The notes under the pieces were generated by a model that saw nothing but the letters and a program-made list of their open reading frames with translations, was not told the origin of the DNA and did not search any database. Shown piece after piece: positions 1 through 7,354 of a DNA stretch of 27,097 nucleotides. Source of the DNA: JAIQFR01 sp041494445 (GTDB taxonomy: Bacteria > Acidobacteriota > Polarisedimenticolia > Polarisedimenticolales > JAIQFR01); assembly GCA_041494445.1 (NCBI GenBank), contig JBGQAU010000036.1, positions 1 through 27,097 of the forward strand, written 5' to 3'. The position numbers were made by a program, and so were the translations under genes. Each line of letters begins with the position of its first letter. Position 1 is the stretch's first letter.

Positions 1-254
1 GGAAGGCGGTGGTGGACGAGGTGACGGGGCAGATGCTCACCCTGCTCTTCGTCCCGCCGGTCTGGCAGGCGCTGGCGGCCGGCTTTCTCTTGTTCCGCAT
101 CTTCGATATCCTCAAGCCGTTCCCGGCGGGAGCGCTGGAGCGGCTGCCGGGAGGGGTGGGAATCATGGCCGACGACCTCGCGGCCGGGATCTACGGCAAT
201 CTCGTGCTCCAGGCGGCGATCCACTTCGCCCCGGGCCTCATGGGGGCCGCATGA
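1..254 (+). CDS. pgpA: phosphatidylglycerophosphatase A, C-terminal part (cut by window edge)
   Basis: The reading frame is open from the left edge and ends with the TGA at 252-254, so only about the last 83 residues are visible. They carry the hallmarks of the PgpA family: a DEVTGQ segment at the start, a hydrophobic stretch leading into FRIFDILKPFP, and GGVGIMADDLAAGIYGN near the end. PgpA removes phosphate from phosphatidylglycerophosphate in the inner membrane to make phosphatidylglycerol. A GTG at position 9 is in frame but lies inside the conserved domain, so it is not the true start. The stop overlaps the ribF start as ATGA (251-254), implying one transcript and translational coupling. 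The family assignment is firm; the missing N-terminus lies upstream of the window. Confidence 0.9.
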   Translation, partial: KAVVDEVTGQMLTLLFVPPVWQALAAGFLLFRIFDILKPFPAGALERLPGGVGIMADDLAAGIYGNLVLQAAIHFAPGLMGAA

Positions 255-1192
255 TCGTCTGGAACGGCATGGAAGCCTTCCCGCGCGACGCGGCGCCCGT
301 CGTGGCGAGCATCGGCAACTACGACGGCGTGCACCTCGGTCACCGCGCGATCCTCCGGAGCGTGGTCGCCGCCGCGAGGGCCCGCGGGCTTCTTTCGCTC
401 GTGGTGACCTTCGACCCGCACCCTCTTTCGGTCGTGGCCCCGTCCCGCCGTCCCCGGCTCCTCCAGACGCGCCGCCAGAAACTCGACACGCTCGACGGAT
501 GCGGGATCGACGGGGTGCTGATCCTCCGGTTCGACGCGACCTTCGCCGCGATGTCCGGCGAAGAATTCTTCCGGATGTTCCTGAAGGGTCGCGCGACCCC
601 CGCGGCGATTCACGTCGGCTCGAGCTTCCGCTACGGACACGACCGCGCCGGCGACGTGGACCTCCTCTGCCGCATCGGCTCCGAGATGGGCTTCGAGGTG
701 GTGGGGATCCCCCAGGTCGAGGTGAGCGGCGAGATCGTCTCCTCCTCGGCGATCCGCCGCATCGTCGAGGAGGGGGACGTGGAGCGCGCGGCGCGGATGC
801 TCGGCCGTCCGTTCGCGCTGACCGGCGAGGTGGTCGGCGGCGACGGACGGGGCCGGACGCTCGACTTCCCCACGGCGAACCTCGACGTCGAGAACGAGAT
901 GATCCCCCGCCGCGGCGTCTACGTCACCGAGGCGTCGGTGCTGTCGTCGAGGAACGCTTCCGTGACCAACGTCGGCGTCCGCCCGACCTTCGGCGGCGAG
1001 GCGCTGGTGGTGGAATCGCACCTCATCGACTTCGACGAGGATCTCCTCGGGGAACGGATGGAAGTCCGATTCCTGGCCCGCCTCCGCGACGAGAAGCGCT
1101 TCTCGGGCCCCGACGAGCTGGCGGACCAGATCGCGCGGGATCGCGCCGCCGCGGTCGCGTTCTTTCAGAGCGGCGACGCCGTCTGGCCATGA
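251..1192 (+). CDS. ribF: bifunctional riboflavin kinase / FAD synthetase
   Basis: This 313-residue protein has the usual RibF length and both domains. The N-terminal nucleotidyltransferase domain shows SIGNYDGVHLGHRAIL near residue 20, FDPHPL near 55, the GSSFRYGHDRAGD segment near 122 and SSSAIRRIVEEGD near 162. The C-terminal flavokinase domain shows GRTLDFPTANL near 200, NVGVRPTFGG near 238 and the closing ESHLIDFDEDLLGERMEV block. It phosphorylates riboflavin to FMN and adenylates FMN to FAD in the cytoplasm. The ATG at 251 overlaps the pgpA stop by four bases, and its own stop overlaps the tmk start in the same way, so three genes appear co-translated. No FMN riboswitch is possible here because there is no leader space. 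Nothing is missing from the expected motifs. Confidence 0.96.
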   Translation: MIVWNGMEAFPRDAAPVVASIGNYDGVHLGHRAILRSVVAAARARGLLSLVVTFDPHPLSVVAPSRRPRLLQTRRQKLDTLDGCGIDGVLILRFDATFAAMSGEEFFRMFLKGRATPAAIHVGSSFRYGHDRAGDVDLLCRIGSEMGFEVVGIPQVEVSGEIVSSSAIRRIVEEGDVERAARMLGRPFALTGEVVGGDGRGRTLDFPTANLDVENEMIPRRGVYVTEASVLSSRNASVTNVGVRPTFGGEALVVESHLIDFDEDLLGERMEVRFLARLRDEKRFSGPDELADQIARDRAAAVAFFQSGDAVWP

Positions 1193-1959
1193 GCGGCGAC
1201 CCTAAGACCGACCGCCCCCGCGCCTCGATCCGGTTCTCCCCCGAAGGACCCACGCGGAAGACGCGTCGGTCCCACCGACCGCGGACCCCGGCCGCCCTCC
1301 CCGGCCTCTTCATCTCCTTCGAAGGCGTCGAAGGATCGGGGAAGAGCACCCAGCTCGCGAGACTCGCGGCGCGTCTCGCGGCCGCCGGCTGCGACGTCGT
1401 GACGACGCGCGAGCCGGGAGGCACCGCGCTCGGCGGGCGGCTCCGCGCCCTGCTGCTCGAGCGGGGCGGCGCGCCGATGGCGCCACGGGCCGAGCTGCTC
1501 CTTTACGCCGCCGACCGCGCCCAGCACGTGGCCGAGGTGATCGATCCGGCGTTGCGCCGCGGCGCTATCGTGCTTTGCGACCGCTTCCTCGACGCGACGA
1601 TCGCCTACCAGGGGTACGGCCGCGGGCTCGGCGCTGCGGCCGTGCTGGCGTTGCACCGGGAGAGCCCCCTCGACCTCCGCCCCGATCGGACGGTCCTGCT
1701 CGACCTCGAACCCGCCTCGGGCCTCGGCCGCGCGCGAGCCCGCAACGCCGCGGAGGGAACCGACCTCGCGGAGGGGAGGTTCGAAAGCGAGGAGGTCGCG
1801 TTCCACCGGGCCGTCCGCGACGGTTACCTCGCCCTCGCCGAGGCGGAGCCGGGACGGATCCGGATCGTCGATGCGGCGGGGTCGGAGGACGTCGTCGAGG
1901 CGCGGGTCCAGGTCGCGCTGTACGACCTGCTGCCCTTACTGCCGGAGCCCGGACCGTGA
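1189..1959 (+). CDS. tmk: thymidylate kinase (dTMP kinase)
   Basis: The protein (256 residues from this start) phosphorylates dTMP to dTDP in DNA precursor synthesis. Visible motifs are the P-loop in FEGVEGSGKST near residue 45, REPGGT near 78, the DRFLDATIAYQGYGRGL segment typical of the family, and a LID region followed by FESEEVAFHRAVRDGYLALA. Typical Tmk proteins run about 205-215 residues and begin almost directly at the P-loop strand. Here about 40 extra residues rich in Arg, Pro and Lys precede LPGLFISFEG. The ATG at 1189 overlaps the ribF stop (ATGA), and I see no in-frame ATG or GTG between it and the core, so the extension is likely translated. The stop overlaps the holB GTG start. 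Pairing of tmk and holB is common in bacteria. Confidence 0.94.
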   Translation: MSGDPKTDRPRASIRFSPEGPTRKTRRSHRPRTPAALPGLFISFEGVEGSGKSTQLARLAARLAAAGCDVVTTREPGGTALGGRLRALLLERGGAPMAPRAELLLYAADRAQHVAEVIDPALRRGAIVLCDRFLDATIAYQGYGRGLGAAAVLALHRESPLDLRPDRTVLLDLEPASGLGRARARNAAEGTDLAEGRFESEEVAFHRAVRDGYLALAEAEPGRIRIVDAAGSEDVVEARVQVALYDLLPLLPEPGP

Positions 1960-3032
1960 CGTTCCGCGAGATCCTCGGGCAGCGACCTGCCCTCGACCTC
2001 CTCCAGCGGGTCGTGACCTCCGGGCGCCTTCCTCACGCTCTTCTCTTTCAAGGACCGGCCGGCGTCGGCAAAGCCTCGGCCGCCCGCGCCCTGGCGGCGA
2101 CGCTCCAGTGCTCGGAGGGCGGACCGGATTCGTGCGGTGCGTGCCCTCCCTGTCTCAAGGTCGCCCGGGGCAACCATCCCGACTTCCTCTGGATCACGCG
2201 GCTTCCCAAGAAGGAAGCGGCGGCACGGGACGAGGAGACCGACGAGGGCGGCGTCGAGGATTCGGACGACGGGCGCGGGGATCTCAAGCGGGACATCACG
2301 GTCGAGCAGATCCGCGACCTCGCGGACCACGCGTCGTTCCGGCCGCGCGAGGGGAAGCGCCGAATCTTCGTGATCGACCCCGCGGACCGGATGAACCTGA
2401 GCGCCCAGAACGCCCTGCTCAAGACCCTGGAGGAGCCGCCGGGAGCGTCGGTGCTGGTCCTCGTCACCTCGCGCCCCCAGGTGCTCCTGCCGACGGTCCG
2501 CTCGCGGTGCTTCGTGGTGCGCTTCGCCGCCATGCCCACCGCCGATCTCGCGGCGGCGCTGGAGAAGCGCGGCATCCCGCATGCCGAGGCCCTCGCGCGA
2601 GCCGCGCTCTCCGAGGGAAGGCCGCGGATCGCCGCGGCGCTCGACGTCGAGGCCCGGCGGGCGCGCCGGGACGAGATCCTCTCCGCGATCGAGACCGTCG
2701 CCGCGGGCGGGAAGGGGCTCGCGCGGCTACCCTCCCTCGCGGCGAAGCTCGCCGGCCGGGACGAGGAGTCGCTGCTCGAGGGGCTCGACCTCACCGAGGC
2801 GCTCTTGAGGGACATCCAGCGCGCGTCGCTCGGCCTCCCGGCGGGCTCGCTCGTCCACGCCGATCTCCACGAGCGGCTGCTGGCCCTGGGACGCGGCATC
2901 GGGCCGGAGCGCGCGGCCGAGGTGGTCCGCTTCGCGGACCGCGTCCGCGACGACCTCCGATTCACCCTGAACAAGACGCTGGTCGCGGAGGCCCTGCTCG
3001 CGGCGATCGCGGGCGCGCCGGTGCCGTACTAG
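1956..3032 (+). CDS. holB: DNA polymerase III clamp-loader subunit delta'
   Basis: The protein (358 residues) is an AAA+ clamp-loader subunit of the delta'/gamma type. In order it has a Walker-A-like GPAGVGKA at residues 33-40, a four-cysteine zinc module (C52, C60, C63, C66), the DITVEQIRDL strand, the FVIDPADRMNLSAQNALLKTLEEPP segment, and the sensor VTSRPQVLLPTVRSRC with the SRC motif. Residues about 84-112 form a charged, mostly acidic insertion between the zinc module and the next core strand. The GTG at 1956 is chosen because it overlaps the tmk stop as GTGA and places MTFREILGQRPAL, the usual delta' beginning, at the N-terminus. A tau/gamma subunit is less likely because the protein is short and sits next to tmk. 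The TAG stop shares its first bases with the convergent rlmD stop. Confidence 0.9.
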   Translation: MTFREILGQRPALDLLQRVVTSGRLPHALLFQGPAGVGKASAARALAATLQCSEGGPDSCGACPPCLKVARGNHPDFLWITRLPKKEAAARDEETDEGGVEDSDDGRGDLKRDITVEQIRDLADHASFRPREGKRRIFVIDPADRMNLSAQNALLKTLEEPPGASVLVLVTSRPQVLLPTVRSRCFVVRFAAMPTADLAAALEKRGIPHAEALARAALSEGRPRIAAALDVEARRARRDEILSAIETVAAGGKGLARLPSLAAKLAGRDEESLLEGLDLTEALLRDIQRASLGLPAGSLVHADLHERLLALGRGIGPERAAEVVRFADRVRDDLRFTLNKTLVAEALLAAIAGAPVPY

Positions 3033-4447
3033 TCCACCCGATCCGCCACCGCGACCGCCTCCACGTGCGCCGTCTGCGGGAACAGGTCCACGGGGACGAC
3101 GCGGCGAACGGAATAACCGCGATCGGCGAGCGCGCGCAGGTCGCGCCCGAGGGTCGGCGGGTCGCACGAAACCAGGACGATCCTCGCCGCGCCGAGCTTC
3201 GCGATCGCCTCGGCGACCCCGCGCGAAAGACCCGTTCGCGGCGGGTCCGCGACCACGAGATCGGGCCACAGCGGGCCGCCGGAGGAGGATCGCAGGTACG
3301 CGGCGACGTCGGAGACGACGAACGCGACGCGGTCGAGACCCTCCTCCGCAGCGGCCTGCCTCCCGCACTCCACCGCGTCGCGGTCCGCCTCGACCACGGT
3401 GCCCCGCGCGCCCCGGCGCGCCAGCGCGATGGCGAACACCCCGACGCCGCCGTAAAGGTCGAGAACGTTGCGCGCAGCCTGGGTTTCCGTCGCTTCCAGG
3501 ACGAGCTGCACGAGCCGTTCGGCGGCTCCCGGGTTGACCTGGAAGAACGCCGCCGCCGGAAGCCGGAACCGGGTCCCGCCCAGGGTCTCCTCGATCCAGG
3601 GCTCGCCGAGGATCGTCTCCGTCCTCGTCCCGCCCCGCCGGCCCGGGCGCGCGAGGAGCCTGACGACCCCCTTCACCTCGGGATGCCGGGATGCGAGGTG
3701 GCTCGCGAACGGTGCCGCCGAGAGGAAGGGTCCCGGCGCCCCCCTGATCCCCACGAGGACCTCGCCGGCCGCCCTCGACTCCCGCACCACGAGGCGCGTC
3801 GGCTCAGAGGGAGCGTCGAGCGCCGGCTCGAGCCTCCCCTCCCCTTCGAGGAAGAACTCGCGCGACGAGGCCAGGACGCGGCTCCCGGCGATGCCCTCGA
3901 GCAGGCATCTCTCGACGTCCACGATCCGGTCAACGGCTCCGGGCGGGTGAAAGCCCAGCACCCTCCGCTTCCCGTCTCGTCCGAACGTCAGCTCGATCTT
4001 GTTGCGGTAGCCGAGATCGCGATCGGACGGGACGGTCCCCGCGACCTCGACACCCGCGAGCCGCCCGACCCGCTCCAGGCCGTCGATCACGAGGCGGCGC
4101 TTCCAGGCCCGTTGCTCTCGCTCGTCCAACACCATCCAGGGGCATCCGCCGCACTCCCCCTGGATGGGGCATGGCGGCTGGCGGCGTCCAGGGGAAGATT
4201 CGAGAACTTCCTCTGTGCGGGCCTCGACCAGAGCGCTCCGAACCCGGAGGGCCACGGCTCGCACCAGGTCGCCCGGAACCGCCCCCTCGACGAGCCAGAC
4301 CCGGCCCGCGACCCGGCCGACTCCGCGCCCTCCCGCCGCCAGGGCGTCGATCCTGACGTTGGATTCCTGAGGCCGCTCGCGGGGTACCGCTACATCCTGG
4401 GCTCCCGTTCCTTCCGGGTCCAACCGCTTGTATTTTTCGCTTGACAT
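3029..4447 (-). CDS. rlmD: 23S rRNA (uracil-5-)-methyltransferase, RlmD/RumA type
   Basis: This 472-residue SAM-dependent enzyme belongs to the TrmA/RumA family. After a variable N-terminus comes a TRAM domain (about residues 28-82), then the iron-sulfur ligands C93, C99, C102 and C181, spaced C-x5-C-x2-C plus a distant fourth as in RumA. The SAM-binding motif NVLDLYGGVGVF follows, then DPPRTGL and the catalytic LVSCDPPTLGRDL segment. The cluster cysteines argue for rRNA m5U (the 1939 position in E. coli) rather than TrmA-type tRNA modification, but the exact target is inferred. The ATG at 4447 is the first start in the frame. It runs convergently into holB, and the two stops share the palindrome CTAG at 3029-3032. 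Some relatives modify more than one rRNA site, so the symbol is a best guess. Confidence 0.88.
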   Translation of the reverse strand: MSSEKYKRLDPEGTGAQDVAVPRERPQESNVRIDALAAGGRGVGRVAGRVWLVEGAVPGDLVRAVALRVRSALVEARTEEVLESSPGRRQPPCPIQGECGGCPWMVLDEREQRAWKRRLVIDGLERVGRLAGVEVAGTVPSDRDLGYRNKIELTFGRDGKRRVLGFHPPGAVDRIVDVERCLLEGIAGSRVLASSREFFLEGEGRLEPALDAPSEPTRLVVRESRAAGEVLVGIRGAPGPFLSAAPFASHLASRHPEVKGVVRLLARPGRRGGTRTETILGEPWIEETLGGTRFRLPAAAFFQVNPGAAERLVQLVLEATETQAARNVLDLYGGVGVFAIALARRGARGTVVEADRDAVECGRQAAAEEGLDRVAFVVSDVAAYLRSSSGGPLWPDLVVADPPRTGLSRGVAEAIAKLGAARIVLVSCDPPTLGRDLRALADRGYSVRRVVPVDLFPQTAHVEAVAVADRVD

Positions 4448-4470
4448 CCGTCACCCCACGGGGGTAGGGT
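4441..4470 (+). promoter_or_regulatory. candidate sigma-70 promoter for the 4.5-5.1 kb RNA region
   Basis: A perfect TTGACA (4441-4446) is followed after 18 bases by TAGGGT (4465-4470), a 3/6 match that keeps the important TA...T positions. The predicted start is near 4477. The box overlaps the first codons of rlmD on the other strand. A second -10-like TATGAT lies at 4490-4495 but has no good -35 box. The location ahead of the hairpin-rich, gene-free region is what makes it notable. Confidence 0.4.
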
Positions 4471-4551
4471 CAGGTCGTTGGCGGGTACCTATGATAACCG
4501 CAAGGGTGGGGCCGTTATGAGGTCGGTTTCGCATTCGAGGCGAGTCTTGCC

Positions 4552-4762
4552 TCTTCGGACGCTGCTCACTCTCCCCGGAGGACAGCGACCCAACCTCGAC
4601 GCTTCTGAAGCCGGCGTCATGCGCCGGTTTCTCCCACCTTTCGCTCGCGGCTCGGACCCGGCCATGAAAGGTCCAGGCCGCGGGCTCATGCCAACCCACC
4701 GCTGGAGTCTCGACCCGTGCCTTGGGAGCTATTGTCCGGGGAGAGCGAGCAGCGTCTGAGGA
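4552..4762. repeat. long inverted repeat with internal hairpins
   Basis: Arms 4552-4578 and 4736-4762 are nearly perfect reverse complements (one mismatch at 4568/4746, two G-T pairs). The 157-base interior contains two further hairpins at 4607-4631 and 4647-4681. G-T pairs in the arms and the internal helices favour an RNA fold over a simple DNA repeat. I see no clear target-site duplication flanking the arms, which speaks against, but does not exclude, a MITE-like element. Confidence 0.75.
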
Positions 4763-5041
4763 TTCGGCCCCGCGGACGAACGAGCCGCCCACCGCAGCCA
4801 TCGGTGTCCAGCAAGGTTTCACGCGCTAGGGTCCGTCTGCACGCAGCGAGTCCCGGCTCGCAATATTCTCCCCCCATTTAGCCCATTACGCCGTAGATTC
4901 TTTAGGCCATCTTTCGGGCACTTTTGTCGCTTCCGCCCGACGTCGGGGATCCGGGGGGGTGCTCGCCCCGACTCGTGGTGGATTCGTCGCGGCGCCGGGT
5001 TGCCCACCTCCCCATCGGGGGAGAACCCGGCGGCCGTGTTG

Positions 5042-5080
5042 GGGCGGTGGCTCGTGCCACCGCCCTTCTTTTTTCTTTTC
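5042..5080 (+). terminator. strong Rho-independent terminator
   Basis: A perfect 10-bp GC-rich stem (5042-5051 with 5056-5065) with a TCGT loop is followed by a T-rich tract, TTCTTTTTTCTTTT, from 5066. No protein gene lies upstream on the + strand before the convergent rlmD/holB pair, so it implies a + strand transcript arising in the 4448-5040 gap. Confidence 0.88.
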
Positions 5081-5110
5081 TGGTTTGCGGCGAGCGCGCG
5101 ATTCGGCCTC

Positions 5111-5133
5111 GGAGAGACGGGAACAGTCTCTCC
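5111..5133. repeat. 8-bp hairpin between the terminator and nnrD promoter
   Basis: GGAGAGAC at 5111-5118 pairs perfectly with GTCTCTCC at 5126-5133 across a 7-base loop. No T tract follows on the + strand. It lies upstream of the proposed nnrD promoter and could be an operator or an accidental palindrome. The rest of 5081-5164 shows nothing recognisable. Confidence 0.4.
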
Positions 5134-5164
5134 GCCCTCTCCCGCGACGGCGGGGACGCGTCGC

Positions 5165-5194
5165 TTGACCGTGTTCGGTGACGAGCGCTATCTT
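5165..5194 (+). promoter_or_regulatory. candidate sigma-70 promoter of nnrD-tsaE
   Basis: TTGACC (5165-5170, 5/6 to consensus) and TATCTT (5189-5194, 4/6) are separated by 18 bases. A start near 5201 would leave a leader of roughly 40 bases before the nnrD ATG at 5244. It sits just beyond the terminator at 5042-5080, so the RNA region and nnrD would be separate units. Confidence 0.4.
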
Positions 5195-5243
5195 CCGGGC
5201 CGGGAGCCGCTGCGCACATCTTCGGGTCCGGCGGGAACGGCCT

Positions 5244-6830
5244 ATGGAGATCCTGACAGGCGAGCAGATGCGCCGGGTGGACCGGAGGGCGATCGATACC
5301 CTCGGGATCGCGGGACTGCTGCTCATGGAGTCCGCGGGGCGGGCCATCGCGGAGGCGTTGCACGCCGACTTCCCCGACGCCCGCGCTCGTGGGGTCCTCG
5401 TCCTCTGCGGCAAGGGGAACAACGGCGGGGACGGGCTCGTGGCGGCACGCTTCCTCGCGCGGACCGGCCTCGTCCCGAAGGTGGTCCTCCTCGCCGAGGG
5501 AGGCGATCTGTCGGGGGACGCCGGGACGAACCTGCGCGCGGCGCGAGCGAGCGGCCTGACGGTTCTCGAGGCGCCGGACTCGGAGACGTGGGAGCGGCAC
5601 CGTGGCCTCCTCTCGGAGCGCGGCCCCGTCGTTCTCGACGCCCTCCTCGGCACGGGAGTCAGCGGCGGAGCGCGGGGGCTTCTCGCTCGGGTCATCGACG
5701 ACGTGAACCGATCCCGGGCGACGGTCGTCTCCGTGGACCTCCCCTCGGGGCTCGACGCGGACTCGTGCCGGGTCGAGGGCGCCGCGGTGAAAGCCACCCG
5801 GACCTACACCCTCTGTCGCCCGAAGATCCCGCTGGTCCTCGAGCCGGCGTCCCTCTTCGCGGGAGCGTGGAGGGTCCTCCCGATCGGCATCCCGGATGCG
5901 GCGGTCGCCGAGGAGAAGCCGGACCTCGAGTGGCTGGACGCCGCCGCCGTGCGCGGCGCCCTTCCGCCCCGCCCGGCGGGGGCGCACAAGGGGACCTACG
6001 GCCACCTCCTCGCCGTCGCCGGATCCCGCGGCAAGGCGGGCGCGGCAGCGCTCGTCGCCCGGGCGGCGCTGAGGAGCGGGGTCGGGCTCGTCACGGTCGC
6101 AACCACGTCGTCCGCGCTGCCCGTGGTCGCGGCCCAGCAGGCGGAGGTGATGACGGAGCCGCTCGACGAGACCTCGTCGGGGGCGATCTCGGCCCCCGCC
6201 TCCGCGCGCATCCTCGATCTCCTCGCGTCGAGGGACGCGCTCGCACTCGGCCCCGGCCTCGGCACGGACCGCTCGACCCAGGAGATGGTGAAGGCCGTGC
6301 TCGCCGGTCGGAGCCGCCCCGCGGTGGTGGACGCCGACGGGTTGAACGCCCTGGCGGCCGGCGGGGGGGAGGCGCTTCGCTCGGTCGGTTCCCCGGCCTC
6401 GCCCTGGATCCTGACGCCCCATCCCGGTGAGGCGGCCCGGCTCCTCGAGTCCAGCGCGGCCGCGGTGCAGGAGGACAGGCTCGGCGCCGCGCGACGCCTC
6501 GCCGACGCGGCCGGTGCCGTGGTCGTCCTCAAGGGACACCGGACCGTGATCGCCGCTCCCCGGGGCCAGGCCTCGATCAACGCGAGCGGCAACCCGGGGA
6601 TGGCGACCGCGGGCTCCGGCGACGTCCTGACCGGGATCGTCGGCGCGCTCCTCGCCCGGGGCCTCGATCCCGTGCTCGCGTGCCGGATCGCGGTGTTCGT
6701 CCACGGGGACGCGGGCGATCGGGCCGCGGCCGAGAAAGGTCAAGAGGGAATGATCGCGGCCGATCTCTCGGAGCGGCTGCCCGAGGCGCTCCTCGCGCTC
6801 GGACGTCCGGGAGAGGGCCGGCCGTGGTGA
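5244..6830 (+). CDS. nnrD: bifunctional NAD(P)H-hydrate epimerase / ADP-dependent dehydratase
   Basis: This 528-residue protein repairs NADHX and NADPHX, the damaged hydrated nicotinamide cofactors. The N-terminal YjeF_N epimerase domain (about residues 1-210) has LCGKGNNGGDGLVAARFL around residues 54-71 and the VVLDALLGTG segment. The C-terminal ribokinase-like dehydratase domain has LALGPGLGTD, the LTPHPGEAARLL motif and NASGNPGMATAGSGDVLTGIVGALLARG with the catalytic GSGD. The ATG at 5244 gives MEILTGEQMRRVDRRAI, the usual N-terminus of the family; the frame stays open further upstream but without homology. The 5' leader has only a weak ribosome-binding site. It overlaps tsaE by GTGA; nnrD-tsaE pairing is widespread in bacteria. 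Confidence 0.95.
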   Translation: MEILTGEQMRRVDRRAIDTLGIAGLLLMESAGRAIAEALHADFPDARARGVLVLCGKGNNGGDGLVAARFLARTGLVPKVVLLAEGGDLSGDAGTNLRAARASGLTVLEAPDSETWERHRGLLSERGPVVLDALLGTGVSGGARGLLARVIDDVNRSRATVVSVDLPSGLDADSCRVEGAAVKATRTYTLCRPKIPLVLEPASLFAGAWRVLPIGIPDAAVAEEKPDLEWLDAAAVRGALPPRPAGAHKGTYGHLLAVAGSRGKAGAAALVARAALRSGVGLVTVATTSSALPVVAAQQAEVMTEPLDETSSGAISAPASARILDLLASRDALALGPGLGTDRSTQEMVKAVLAGRSRPAVVDADGLNALAAGGGEALRSVGSPASPWILTPHPGEAARLLESSAAAVQEDRLGAARRLADAAGAVVVLKGHRTVIAAPRGQASINASGNPGMATAGSGDVLTGIVGALLARGLDPVLACRIAVFVHGDAGDRAAAEKGQEGMIAADLSERLPEALLALGRPGEGRPW

Positions 6831-7354
6831 CGACCCGGCGGTCCAAGCAGGGCCAGGAGCCCGCAGCGGGGGTCTCGCGCCGGACCGGCTCGTCCGCCCC
6901 GCGAACGGCGTTCTCGCTCAGCGAGGAGGAAACCTGCGAGATGGGCCGCACGCTGGGGCGAGGGCTCCGTGGCGGGGAGCTGATCCTGCTCGAGGGGGAC
7001 CTCGGCCTCGGAAAGACCGTCTTCGCCCGCGGCGTCGCCGCCGGGCTCGGCGCCCGCCCCGAGGACGTCTCCTCCCCTTCCTTCACGCTGGTGCAGGAGT
7101 ACACCGGCGGACGGAAGCCGATGTTCCACGTGGACCTGTACCGGGTGGACGATCCCGAGGAGGTCGGCACGCTCGGGCTCGAGGAGATCCTGTCGAGCGG
7201 CGGCGTCGTCCTGGTGGAGTGGGGCGAGAAGCTCCCGCCGTACCTGAGGCGCGAGGCGATCGCCGTCCGCTTTCACGACGTCGGCGAAGGCTCCCGCCGG
7301 ATCGAGATCGAGTCGCTCGGGAAGCCCGCCGCGCGACCTCAGGGCGACGCCTAA
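6827..7354 (+). CDS. tsaE: tRNA N6-adenosine threonylcarbamoyltransferase complex ATPase TsaE
   Basis: The protein (175 residues) is the ATPase that drives the TsaB-TsaD-TsaE complex in making t6A37 on ANN-decoding tRNAs. It shows the P-loop in EGDLGLGKTVFARGVAAGLG, the SSPSFTLVQEY segment, the Walker-B-like FHVDLYRV and the LVEWGEKLP motif near the C-terminus. About 25 extra polar residues precede the first conserved FSLSEEET. Two adjacent GTG codons (6824 and 6827) could start it; the second is chosen because it forms a GTGA overlap with the nnrD stop, as seen elsewhere in this window. The stop (7352-7354) overlaps the convergent guaB stop. No tsaB or tsaD is visible nearby. Confidence 0.92.
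   Translation: MTTRRSKQGQEPAAGVSRRTGSSAPRTAFSLSEEETCEMGRTLGRGLRGGELILLEGDLGLGKTVFARGVAAGLGARPEDVSSPSFTLVQEYTGGRKPMFHVDLYRVDDPEEVGTLGLEEILSSGGVVLVEWGEKLPPYLRREAIAVRFHDVGEGSRRIEIESLGKPAARPQGDA

Larger units (their letters stand above)
4477..5080 (+). ncRNA. candidate structured non-coding RNA region
   Basis: About 800 bases between divergent rlmD and nnrD hold no convincing protein gene but contain dense secondary structure. Positions 4552-4578 pair with 4736-4762 over 27 positions (24 Watson-Crick, 2 G-U, 1 mismatch). Inside that stem are a 10-bp hairpin (4607-4616 with 4622-4631) and a 12-position hairpin (4647-4658 with 4670-4681). Further right are a 5-bp hairpin (4846-4850 with 4857-4861), a 7-bp stem (4942-4948 with 4966-4972), a nested pair (4993-5001 with 5024-5032, inner 5008-5013 with 5018-5023) and a strong terminator (5042-5080). 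A TTGACA box at 4441 could start the transcript. I found none of the conserved blocks of RNase P RNA, tmRNA or SRP RNA. A 6S-like RNA for the 4552-4762 part is possible but its central bubble is not evident. It could also be two separate RNAs, or partly a miniature inverted-repeat element. Confidence 0.4.

Noticed and set aside
191..1021. Long open frame antisense to ribF
   Set aside because: High GC content keeps antisense frames open; the composition is Arg/Asp/His-rich without family motifs, and ribF on the other strand is certain.
4451..4822. Possible protein frames in the rlmD-nnrD gap (both strands, up to 123 codons)
   Set aside because: They run through paired hairpins, lack ribosome-binding sites and homology, and codon composition is unlike the neighbours.
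4477..5080. Known housekeeping RNAs (RNase P RNA, tmRNA, SRP RNA, cobalamin or TPP riboswitch)
   Set aside because: I looked for GAGGAAAGTCC, ACAGAA...GGCTTA, a T-loop with CCACCA end, GGAAGGAAGCAGC and the riboswitch core words on both strands and found none; weak matches such as TGGTGGA near 4976 did not extend.
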